DNA of 64,000 nt from Arundinibacter roseus (GTDB lineage: Bacteria; Bacteroidota; Bacteroidia; Cytophagales; Spirosomataceae), in NCBI RefSeq assembly GCF_004348825.1, contig NZ_SMJU01000016.1, positions 60,818 to 124,817 of the forward strand. The letters are read 5' to 3'. Position numbers and translations under genes: made by a program. Shown here one piece after another: positions 46,945 to 54,723 of this stretch. Each line of letters starts with the position of its first letter. The first letter of the stretch is position 1. The notes beneath the pieces were generated by a model. The model searched no databases. It was not told the DNA's origin and was given only the letters and a program-made list of their open reading frames with translations.

Positions 46945-48393
46945 ATGCTTACTATTCTTCTTGTTCTGATCCCAATCGTGACTGGCCTGCTGGCCCTGAG
47001 TGTGGGCGGACGTACCGTGAGGCAACTGGCGCTGCTGGGAGCACTGGCTGAGTTGGTTACAGCCGTGGTCGCCTGGACGCAGTTTGACCCCGCTGCCGGG
47101 ACACAGTTCGGATTTAAGTATACCTGGATTGCCTCCGCCGGTATTTCTTTTAGTGCCGGAATCGACGGAATCAGTCTGTTGCTGGTCTTGCTAACGACTT
47201 TTCTTACACCGCTCATTATACTTTCTACTTTTGGGTACGACTATAAAAACTCCTCCGCTTTTTATGCCCTTATCCTGTTTATGGAGGCAGCTTTGGTTGG
47301 AGTTTTTACCGCTACCGATGTGTTTCTCTTTTACCTGTTCTTTGAAGCTGCGCTAATTCCCGTTTACTTTCTGGCGGCAGTGTGGGGTGGTGAAAATCGT
47401 TTGAAAGTAACGTTCAAGTTTTTTGTCTATACTATTTTTGGCAGCCTTTTCATGCTGGTAGCGTTGGTATATCTCTACTTTCAGACGCCCGGCGAGCATA
47501 CATCAGAAATTACGGCACTGTACGATTTGATTCTTGACGCCAAAACCCAAAGCTGGGTTTTCTGGGGTTTGTTCATTGCCTTCGCTATCAAAATGCCGCT
47601 ATTCCCCTTTCATACCTGGCAGCCCGATACCTATACCGAATCGCCCACACCGGCTACGATGCTGCTTTCGGGGATTATGTTGAAAATGGGTGTGTACGGA
47701 CTCATTCGCCTACTGTTGCCTATCGTGCCGCTGGGACTGGCGCAATGGGGCGAAGTGGCTATTGTACTTTCGGTCATTGGAATCGTGTATGGGTCAATTA
47801 TTGCCATTCAGCAGCGAGACATGAAGCGGCTCATTGCCTATTCATCTTTTGCGCACGTGGGCCTAATGGCTGCCGGCGTATTCTCAACCACGCTGAACGG
47901 CTTGCAGGGAGCGCTGATTCAGATGCTGGCTCACGGCATAAACGTGGTCGGGATGTTCTTTATCGTAGAAATTATTTATAGCCGAACCAAAAGCCGGTAC
48001 CTGGATCACCTGGGCGGAATCACGCAGAAGACGCCTCACCTCACGGTTTACTTCATGATTTTGCTGTTGGGCAGTGTTGCCCTGCCGTTGACCAATGGCT
48101 TTGTAGGCGAGTTTTTGCTTTTGGCCGGAGTCTTTGAATATAACAACTGGCTGGGTGCCGTAGCTGGTCTTACCATCATTTTGGGTGCAGTATATCTGCT
48201 GCGCATGTTTCAGAAGGCCATGTTTGGGGCTCCCTCGGCGGCTTCTGAGTCCTTCAAAGATCTTACAGTATCCGAAAGAGCTGTCCTGATTCCGTTGGCC
48301 ATTATGGTTTTCTGGATCGGAATTTATCCGTCTACGTTCCTGAAAATGACCGAGCCTGCTGTTCATCAGATTTTGAGGTTCATTAATAGCTAA
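46945..48393 (+). CDS. nuoM: NADH-quinone oxidoreductase subunit M
   Basis: I chose the ATG at 46945 (MLTILLVLIPIVTGLLAL), 482 residues; an upstream TTG at 46915 would add ten unlikely residues. Motifs: YLFFEAALIPVYFLAAVWGG (essential Glu), FAIKMPLFPFHTWQPDTYTESPTPATMLLSG and RLIAYSSFAHVGLMAAGV. It is an inner-membrane proton-pumping subunit homologous to NuoL and NuoN. The gap to nuoN is 21 nt. Confidence 0.96.
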   Translation: MLTILLVLIPIVTGLLALSVGGRTVRQLALLGALAELVTAVVAWTQFDPAAGTQFGFKYTWIASAGISFSAGIDGISLLLVLLTTFLTPLIILSTFGYDYKNSSAFYALILFMEAALVGVFTATDVFLFYLFFEAALIPVYFLAAVWGGENRLKVTFKFFVYTIFGSLFMLVALVYLYFQTPGEHTSEITALYDLILDAKTQSWVFWGLFIAFAIKMPLFPFHTWQPDTYTESPTPATMLLSGIMLKMGVYGLIRLLLPIVPLGLAQWGEVAIVLSVIGIVYGSIIAIQQRDMKRLIAYSSFAHVGLMAAGVFSTTLNGLQGALIQMLAHGINVVGMFFIVEIIYSRTKSRYLDHLGGITQKTPHLTVYFMILLLGSVALPLTNGFVGEFLLLAGVFEYNNWLGAVAGLTIILGAVYLLRMFQKAMFGAPSAASESFKDLTVSERAVLIPLAIMVFWIGIYPSTFLKMTEPAVHQILRFINS

Positions 48394-48414
48394 ATTGATT
48401 TTACCAATATTTAT

Positions 48415-49809
48415 ATGTACCCTATTGTATTATTGTCTGTACTTGGAATTGTAGTTCTCTACCTGGGTTTTCTCAAGTCCAAAAGTATACTGTTGCCGGC
48501 CACCCTGCTTTTTCTGGTGGTGGCAATGATCGGTAATTTTTTTGAGTGGAACGATGGCGAGCTGCTCTATTTCAAGGGGATGTTTGCGGTCAATAAATTG
48601 ACGCTGACGTTTAATGCAATCGTGCTGTTTTCGGCGTTCATGATTGTTGCCATGACGCAGGGTTTTCAGGACAATGAAGAAGCGCAGCCTGCCGAGTATT
48701 TTGCCCTCATGCTATTTTCGCTCGTTGGTGCATTTATGATGATTGGGTTTGAAAACCTGATTATGCTATTCCTGGGGGTCGAGATTCTGTCTGTTGCCAT
48801 GTATGTACTTACCGGTAGTGACAAACGGAATCTGCGTTCCAATGAAGCTGCGCTAAAATACTTCCTGATGGGCGCTTTTGCTACGGGTATCATGCTCTTT
48901 GGCATTGCGCTTTTGTACGGCGCCTCAGGCTCATTTAGCCTGAATGGTATCGAATCATTCGTAACCCTGAATCAGCGCAGCCCCTCGTACCTATTGTATG
49001 CGGGCTTGCTGCTCGTGCTGATTGGTATGCTTTTCAAAGTGTCGGCGGCGCCCTTCCATTTCTGGACACCGGATGTGTATGACGGTGCTCCGTCTATTTT
49101 TACAGCATTCATGGCAACTATCGTAAAAACAGCGGGTTTTGCAGCTCTGTTTCGGCTTTTGTCGCATTCATTTAGCGGCATCTACGATTTTTGGTGGCCA
49201 ACCCTTTCTATACTTACAGTGCTGACGCTGTTGGTCGGAAATATCATCGCTGTTTATCAGGATAGCTTCAAACGGATGCTTGCGTATTCGAGTATTTCGC
49301 ATGCCGGTTATCTGCTGATTGCCCTTACGTCGATGACCAAACAAACGGAAAATGCCATTCTGTTTTATTCCATGGCCTATTCCTTTGCGACCATTTGCGC
49401 TTTTGGAGTATTGATTCCGGTGGCGCGTGAAAAATCGCTCGAAGGCCGGCCCAATGAATCTTATGAGGCCTTTAACGGCCTGGCGAAAAACAACCCGCTA
49501 CTGGCGTTTGTACTGACGGTATCGATGCTTTCGTTGGCAGGAATTCCTTTGACGGCTGGTTTTTGGGGGAAATTCTTCGTGTTCAGCAGCGCTGTAGAGC
49601 GTGAGCTCGTGTGGATGATCATCGTGGCGGTGTTGATGTCGGCTGTCGGGATTTACTACTACTTCCGGGTAATTATGGCCGCTTACATGAAAGAAGGCGA
49701 TACGGCTACCATTCGGATTGCCCCCTTTTACAAAATTGTGCTGATTGCGGCCACGCTCCTGACAATCCTGTTTGGTCTTGCCCCCGGTTTGTTTGAAGCC
49801 GCTATGTAA
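48415..49809 (+). CDS. nuoN: NADH-quinone oxidoreductase subunit N
   Basis: The 464-residue membrane subunit shows MIGFENLIMLFLGVEILSVAMYVLTGSDK (pump Glu), KVSAAPFHFWTPDVYDGAPSIFTAFMATIVKTAGFAALFRL and RMLAYSSISHAGYLLIAL. It completes the membrane arm NuoK-L-M-N. No other nuo gene is within the window, so the remaining subunits are encoded elsewhere. It is followed by a strong terminator. Confidence 0.96.
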   Translation: MYPIVLLSVLGIVVLYLGFLKSKSILLPATLLFLVVAMIGNFFEWNDGELLYFKGMFAVNKLTLTFNAIVLFSAFMIVAMTQGFQDNEEAQPAEYFALMLFSLVGAFMMIGFENLIMLFLGVEILSVAMYVLTGSDKRNLRSNEAALKYFLMGAFATGIMLFGIALLYGASGSFSLNGIESFVTLNQRSPSYLLYAGLLLVLIGMLFKVSAAPFHFWTPDVYDGAPSIFTAFMATIVKTAGFAALFRLLSHSFSGIYDFWWPTLSILTVLTLLVGNIIAVYQDSFKRMLAYSSISHAGYLLIALTSMTKQTENAILFYSMAYSFATICAFGVLIPVAREKSLEGRPNESYEAFNGLAKNNPLLAFVLTVSMLSLAGIPLTAGFWGKFFVFSSAVERELVWMIIVAVLMSAVGIYYYFRVIMAAYMKEGDTATIRIAPFYKIVLIAATLLTILFGLAPGLFEAAM

Positions 49810-49834
49810 GGCTTATTTCTCTTGCTATTTATAT

Positions 49835-49873
49835 GCAGAAAGCCGCCCGAATGGGCGGCTTTCTGCGTTTTTA
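49835..49873 (+). terminator. Terminator of nuoKLMN
   Basis: GCAGAAAGCCGCCC (49835-49848) pairs perfectly with GGGCGGCTTTCTGC (49853-49866), followed by GTTTTTA. Its arms are the same as the core of the hairpin at 53543-53588. Confidence 0.92.
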
Positions 49874-49992
49874 TGATTTCTTTATTAGTGTGTGGCCGTC
49901 AGGTCAGGACGAAAAATTATCACTACTAGCTACGACATGAGATAGACATCCTATGTATAAAAAATTTCTCATACAGGATATTTAAAATCGCA

Positions 49993-50019
49993 GATTCATA
50001 TTTCAAGTGCAACTCACCA
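49993..50019. repeat. IS30 left terminal inverted repeat
   Basis: This 27-nt sequence begins GATTCATATTTCAAGTGCAA and pairs with the right end at 51084-51110. Confidence 0.75.
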
Positions 50020-50103
50020 ATAGTTACTAATTTTTGCGACTAAAAAAGAGCCAACTTTTGCGAATAATACCCATAGTTTTGTGGTGTCTAAACATAAAAC
50101 AAT

Positions 50104-51107
50104 ATGGAACTATACACTCAGTTGACTCTGGAGCAAAGCCGGGTAGCCGGTGCCATACCACATTCAGATTCTCGTTCAACAAAAAAAGAAACAAAGTGAA
50201 ATTGCCGATTCAATAAAAGTACACAAAAGTACAATAAACAGAGAACTTAAAGGAAGCCGCTCATTGTCAGGAGATTACGTGGCTTTTGAAGCTCATAAAA
50301 CATGCTCAGAACGTTGTAAGCGAGATCCCTATAAGATGAAGTCAGAGCTTAAAGAGCAAGTCCTGGGTTGCCTAAGAGAACGTTATTCTCCTGAACAAAT
50401 AAGCGGTGTACTGGCACGGAGAGCGGGTTCAAAGCAAATAAGCCATGAGACAATTTATCGCTATATATATGCCAATCAATCCACTGATAATGAGAGCATT
50501 ATGTCTTTTTTAAGGATTCGTCATAGGAAAAGATACAGCAAAAGAGGAAGTGTAGGGAAAAGAGGATCAATTCCAAACCGGATTGGAATCGAACCGCAGC
50601 GGCGGCCCGGATCGACCAGCAGTGGTTGAGCAAAATACCGAAATTGGTCACTGGGAAGGGGATACAATAATTGGGGCTAATCATGAAGGTGTATTGTTGA
50701 CCTTAGTCGAGCGAGTAACAAAATATACTATTGTCGAAAAGTTAGAATCCAAAAATGCTGATGAATTGGCTAAGGTGCTGATTTACAGAGCAAATAAATG
50801 TGATTTACCTGTAAAAACAATTACTTTTGATAATGGGAAAGAGTTCTCAAAACATCAGAAAATTGGTGCTGAATTAAAGGCTGACATCTATTTTGCAAGG
50901 CCCTGCCATAGTTGGGAGCGAGGGCTTAATGAAAATACAAATGGCATGATTAGGCAGTATATTCCGAAGTCCTGCCCAATTAGTATCGTCAAAAAAAGTG
51001 ACATAAAATGGATTGAAAATCAATTAAACAACAGACCTAGAAAAACTCTTGGGTATTTATCTCCCATTCAATGTGCTCTTAAATACCAAGTTGCACTTCA
51101 AACTTGA
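50104..51107 (+). pseudogene. IS30-family transposase, frame broken twice by 16-nt insertions
   Basis: The natural start is ATG 50104 (MELYTQLTLEQ). Bases 50139-50154 (CCGGGTAGCCGGTGCC) interrupt it; leaving them out restores LEQRYHIQILVQQKKKQSEIA, the helix-turn-helix region. A second interruption, 50594-50609 (CCGCAGCGGCGGCCCG), lies between NRIGIE and DRPAVVEQ. The total length minus 32 is 972 nt, exactly 324 codons. The catalytic region shows GHWEGDTIIG, TFDNGKEF and NENTNGMIRQY, the DDE residues. As written it encodes only fragments (50150-50629, 50583-51107 frames). Confidence 0.85.
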
Positions 51108-51150
51108 ATCCAAGAATATAAAGTACCAAGTTACAATTCAAGCTTGAATC
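51084..51150. repeat. IS30 right end in two tandem 40-bp copies
   Basis: TACCAAGTT.CA.TTCAA.CTTGAATC occurs at 51084-51110 and again at 51124-51150, exactly 40 bp apart, with 24 of 27 identical bases. The second copy is outside the element and may be a relic of an earlier insertion or of an IR-like target. Confidence 0.7.
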
Positions 51151-51228
51151 TAAGTTTCAATAAGAAACTCAACAATCCATCCGTACTCAATTTTAATTTC
51201 CAGCGTCGAGAACTTCACAAAACTTCGT

Positions 51229-51260
51229 ATCCTTACTTTTTTTTGAAAAAAAGTAAGGAT
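51229..51260. terminator. 15-bp hairpin before the lipoprotein gene
   Basis: ATCCTTACTTTTTTT (51229-51243) pairs perfectly with AAAAAAAGTAAGGAT (51246-51260) over a 2-nt loop. It could be an old terminator; no intact gene now ends just before it. Confidence 0.5.
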
Positions 51261-51308
51261 GTCAACTGATTTCTTTTAAACCGTAAACCCCCAAAAAATC
51301 GTTGCTTC

Positions 51309-51979
51309 ATGATTAAAAATTTGGTGCTGATAGTAGCTGCGGCTTTACTATCCTCCTGCAACCCTACGGCCTACATCAGCCAATCGTTCAATCCCTCCAA
51401 TATGAAAGGCATTGGTTATTTTGAGCCTCAGGCCTACATCAGCGTGGTTCAAAAAGGCAATCGGGCCCTTCCAAATGATTCACTATCGGGGGTGGCGCAG
51501 TACCTGTTAGATTCTATTATTGGTCACAGCCGGACCTTCAAGACAGTCAGGCGCATGGAAAGCCCCGATTTTGTGGTGCAGCAGAAAATCCACGTTGAGC
51601 TCAACAATACCTTTTCGCAGGTGATGCGAAACAAGACTATTGAGGGCGTGGCCTTACCCCTACCGTGCGGTCAGAAATGCAAACGAACAACCAACGCTTT
51701 GCCCTTGCAACAGCCACGTCGGGTTTTGGCCGTCGCAAGGGTAACTACGGAGGGCAGGTTGCCAAGGGAGTAGGCATCGGAATCCTGACCTTGGGCATGT
51801 TTGTGCCCGTACCGATTAAGTCAAGCACCACACTCTATGCACTGATTTTTGATTCCCAAAAGAATGCAGTCGTGTACTTCTCCCGTACTATTCCCGTGGA
51901 GCAGTCTCCAACAGACGCTCATGTGCTTAGGTCTCAGTTTGCCAAGCTATTCACGCACAAAAAATACCTCAAACGATAG
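51309..51979 (+). pseudogene. Lipoprotein gene with a one-base frameshift
   Basis: The frame from 51309 gives a lipoprotein signal (LVLIVAAALLSSCNPTAYIS, Cys about residue 18) and then runs to about 51655 (NKTIEGVAL). From there the sensible frame is the one at 51665 (VRSEMQTNNQRFALATATSGFGRRKGNYGG...LGMFVPVPIKSSTTLYALIFDSQ), ending at 51979. Adding one base near 51654-51657 (TTACC read as TTAACC gives GVALTPTVRSEM) joins both into 223 residues. The family is not recognised. It may be a true pseudogene or a sequence error. Confidence 0.75.
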
Positions 51980-52036
51980 TTCCAATTCAATCATATCAAC
52001 CCTTCAAATCAGTTTAGAAAATCAATTTAGATCCTT

Positions 52037-52612
52037 ATGAAAAAATACCTTTCCCTCATTGCCCTTGCCTTTACGCTGCAAGGCTGCCCGACTCAGGACA
52101 AAGAAGATCCCAATGCCGCCCTACCTAAGGAATATGCCTCTTGTTGCGGGGTCAAACCTGTAACCTTTGAATTCAAAACAGGCTCGATTTATATTCCCAA
52201 CGCCTTTACACCCAATGAAGATGGGATAAACGATGAATTCTACCCTTTCGTAAGCGCTGACATTCACGGCACCATTGGTTTTTCCATTACGAGTGCCGAA
52301 GGAGATACGGTGCTGTACAACCGCAACGAGTTTCTTTACGACCAAATCAAGAACCTCGCCTGGAACGGCCAACGACCCGACGGCACCGTGTACCGTGGCA
52401 AGTTTAAATATAGCGTAGGAGTGATTTCCAAAGGCCCAACCAAGGAGTTGAAAATCATCGAGGGTGAAGCTTGCAGCATTCTCTGTGAGCCTGGTACGAA
52501 AGACCTCAAGGCCAGGAAAACCTGTTTCTATCCAAGCATGGCTGCAAAGAATAAAGACTTTGGCAAACTGGATGTCAAGCTGGCGAGTAACGAAAAAGAT
52601 TGCGTCAAGTAA
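52037..52612 (+). CDS. Lipoprotein with CHU_C-like (T9SS type B related) domain
   Basis: The 191-residue protein has a lipoprotein signal (LIALAFTLQGCPTQDKED, Cys about residue 17). Then SIYIPNAFTPNEDGINDEFYPFVS matches the opening of the gliding-motility-associated CHU_C domain, followed by WNGQRPDGTVYRGKFKYSVGVI, its closing part. In T9SS substrates this domain is a C-terminal sorting signal; here it sits directly after a lipoprotein signal and is followed by a Cys-rich tail (EACSILCEPGTKDLKARKTCFYP). Function is unknown. Confidence 0.82.
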   Translation: MKKYLSLIALAFTLQGCPTQDKEDPNAALPKEYASCCGVKPVTFEFKTGSIYIPNAFTPNEDGINDEFYPFVSADIHGTIGFSITSAEGDTVLYNRNEFLYDQIKNLAWNGQRPDGTVYRGKFKYSVGVISKGPTKELKIIEGEACSILCEPGTKDLKARKTCFYPSMAAKNKDFGKLDVKLASNEKDCVK

Positions 52613-52624
52613 ACCACCCGTCTT

Positions 52625-53513
52625 ATGAGAGCACTTTCTACTTTTCTAATGCTCATGCTTTGCATTTCGTTTGTGCGAGGTCAGGCGTACACCTATGACA
52701 ACATGGGCAACCGCACCGCACGAGTGGTGGGTGGTGGCATCACCCCCTCCGGCCTGCTTTGTAATTCAGCTACCGTCTCCGGCCTACGACCGCAAGTTAA
52801 CCAACGTCAATGGAGTGGTGAAGGTAAAGCCCGGCAGTGGTGCAACCAACCAGAAATGGATTGTACAAAGCGTAGGTGGCCAGGTACGCATTGCCTCGGC
52901 AGTGGGTAACGCGGTGCTTGCCGTGCAAAACGGGGGTAATGCGGTGGGTAACCTGATCACGCTTCAGCCCAGCGGCACCGAAGACCACAAGCTGTGGACG
53001 CGTGTTCCGCTGACGGGCGGTCTGGAAGCGATCGTCCGTAAAAACTCCACCTACCTCATAGGAAGCCCAAACAACTGGGGCAACGGTGACCCCAACGATG
53101 CCGTCACGGATATCCAACTAGTGGACGATCCGGGCTACTCGTTTGGTTCTAACAAATGGCAGTTTATCAGTACGGCCTGCCCCACAGCCCGAATGAGCGC
53201 AGAAGAAATGGCCGAAGTTGCTCCGGCTGCCGAAGATGCGGAATCGTCTCAGCGGCTGACAGCGTTTCCCAATCCCAGCGGAGGGCAATTTGACGTACAG
53301 TTTTACGCTCCGCCGGGCCGTCCTGCTACGTTGACAGTAACGGACCTGGCAGGTCGTGAGGTTTGGCGCAAACCGTTGATCGGCACGGGCATTCAGCGCG
53401 AAGCGGTGCGGTTGCCTGAGGATGTGGCGGGAATGTACCTGCTGATCCTCCAAAAGGAAACCGGGTCCCAGGGCGGAGACGTCGAATCTACGAAGATTAT
53501 GGTGGTGAAGTAA
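52625..53513 (+). pseudogene. T9SS-sorted protein with ricin-like domain, frameshifted
   Basis: From ATG 52625 there is a signal peptide then AYTYDNMGNRTARVVGGGIT, which resembles an RHS/YD repeat. Frame is then lost. The frame that follows carries a ricin-like part (YDRKLTNVNGVVKVKPGSGATNQKW; NAVLAVQNGG) and a T9SS type A sorting domain (LTAFPNPSGGQFDVQFYAP...VAGMYLLILQKET...TKIMVVK). Dropping one C from the run at 52743-52747 joins both into 295 residues. Real mutation or homopolymer error cannot be told apart. Confidence 0.75.
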
Positions 53514-53542
53514 GGGATCGGAGAAGAGGGCTTGAAAACACC

Positions 53543-53588
53543 AATACATGCAGAAAGCCGCCCATTTGGGCGGCTTTCTGCATGTATT
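53543..53588. terminator. 22-bp bidirectional hairpin terminator
   Basis: A perfect 22-bp inverted repeat (53543-53564 and 53567-53588, core GCAGAAAGCCGCCCA) has a 2-nt loop. It lies between the T9SS-sorted gene and the convergent AraC gene. Confidence 0.88.
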
Positions 53589-53619
53589 ATAATACTATAT
53601 TTTCACAAAATCAATCAGA

Positions 53620-54549
53620 TTATACATTCATCAGCGACTCGCGGCGGCGCATTTTGCCGGCTGGAATTCCGAACATCATCTTGAAGCGACGGCAAAAGTA
53701 GGCGGTATCCTTGTAGCCTACGTCTGATCCAATGGCCCGGATGCTTTTCTTGGAAGTACGCAGCAAGTCAACGGCTTTCTCCATACGTTGGTATTCTATA
53801 TAATCCTGAGGATTGATACCGGTTAGCATTTTGAAATATTGACCTACATAATCTTCGGAAACGTTGGCGACGTTGGCCAGGACCTTGTTCGACAAATCTC
53901 CGCCCAAATTATCTTTGATGTAGGCAAAAATGTCGATCAGGCGTGGATCTTTGAAATAGGTGCTATTGGTAACGAGCTGCTCTACAAAAAGCTTATTTTT
54001 AAGAATATAGCGGATAATCTCAATCACAACTTCTTCTGTCTTGATCTTGATGATTCGCCCTTTGCCCGGCGTGTCGGTCATATCTTCTGCCAGAATCTGA
54101 TTGATCGTGATCGCAATCTGATCGTCACGCTTGATCAAAAATGGCGGTACGTCGAGCGAAGTAAAGAAGTTAACGGTGTCAAACACCTTTGCCTCAAACG
54201 AAATCAGTCCAAAGGAATTGGGTAATTTACCAATCGTGAGCGGGTCATGACCTGCCTGAATGTAGTTATCGCGGTTAGTCATGAACTCTTCATTGGAAAC
54301 TACCTTTGCCAAACCCGTATTTCCGTAGGTGACGGTAGCGTGCTTTCCACCGGGAATAAAAAGCATATCCCCGATGTCAACCTTTTGTGGCTCTTCGGTT
54401 CCAAAAGAAACTTCTCCATCGTACAAAATGGTTAGCGAATTCTGTACATCGTAGTAGTTTTTGATGGTTATGGGCTGTAACATGTGAATGTGGCGTGCCT
54501 TCACAAATTTCACTCCAAGCGACTCAATGATTTTGTTATAATCTTCCAT
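53620..54549 (-). CDS. AraC family transcriptional regulator
   Basis: The 309-residue regulator has an N-terminal cupin-like sensing domain (GEVSFGTEEPQKVDIGDMLFIPGGKHATVTYG, about residues 38-72) and a C-terminal double helix-turn-helix (LANVANVSEDYVGQYFKMLTGINPQDYIEYQRMEKAVDLL; SIRAIGSDVGYKDTAYFCRRFKMMFGIPAG, from about residue 215). Its ligand is unknown. Upstream are a promoter and two TTGTACAA palindromes, so autoregulation is likely. The next gene on the strand, an acyl-CoA dehydrogenase, lies upstream of it. Confidence 0.92.
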   Translation of the reverse strand: MEDYNKIIESLGVKFVKARHIHMLQPITIKNYYDVQNSLTILYDGEVSFGTEEPQKVDIGDMLFIPGGKHATVTYGNTGLAKVVSNEEFMTNRDNYIQAGHDPLTIGKLPNSFGLISFEAKVFDTVNFFTSLDVPPFLIKRDDQIAITINQILAEDMTDTPGKGRIIKIKTEEVVIEIIRYILKNKLFVEQLVTNSTYFKDPRLIDIFAYIKDNLGGDLSNKVLANVANVSEDYVGQYFKMLTGINPQDYIEYQRMEKAVDLLRTSKKSIRAIGSDVGYKDTAYFCRRFKMMFGIPAGKMRRRESLMNV

Positions 54550-54593
54550 AATTTATGTGATTTGGGCGAGCGAATGCCGTGTTCTGTCAAATT

Positions 54594-54619
54594 TTGTACA
54601 AATCTAATAAATTGTACAA
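54594..54619. promoter_or_regulatory. Two TTGTACAA palindromes before the AraC gene
   Basis: TTGTACAA occurs at 54594-54601 and 54612-54619, 18 bp apart, that is nearly two helical turns. One overlaps the predicted -7 box and the other lies in the promoter spacer. Confidence 0.55.
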
Positions 54620-54630
54620 AACTAATACAA
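54599..54630 (-). promoter_or_regulatory. Candidate promoter of the AraC gene
   Basis: On the minus strand TAGATTTG (54599-54606) fits TAnnTTTG, with a TTG about 21 nt upstream of it. Confidence 0.5.
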
Positions 54631-54723
54631 GCATGTACTTAACTAAATTTAAAAAAAAATGTGCGTTTATAGCAACATAACGCACACTTTTTTTATAAAA
54701 TTTCGCAAAAAGGCCCTTTCACG

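Larger units (their letters stand above)
49993..51110 (+). mobile_element. IS30-family insertion sequence with disrupted transposase
   Basis: The element is about 1118 bp. Left terminal repeat 49993-50019 and right terminal repeat 51084-51110 match inversely at about 19 of their first 22 positions (GATTCA..TTT.AAGTGCAACT). It encodes one transposase frame reading rightwards, with DDE residues intact but two frame breaks. A second, divergent copy of the right end sits 40 bp further on (51124-51150). IS30 ends and tandem-end intermediates are known for the family. Confidence 0.85.

Noticed and set aside
50130..50620. T4 gene 60-like programmed bypass of the two 16-nt inserts
   Set aside because: No matching take-off and landing codons flank either insert; only weak short hairpins (CCGG-GTAG-CCGG) are visible. 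Kept only as an untested option in the finding.
52740..52790. A third 16-nt insertion in the ricin/T9SS gene
   Set aside because: The frame also shifts by +1 there, but a one-base change in the C5 run at 52743-52747 explains it more simply.
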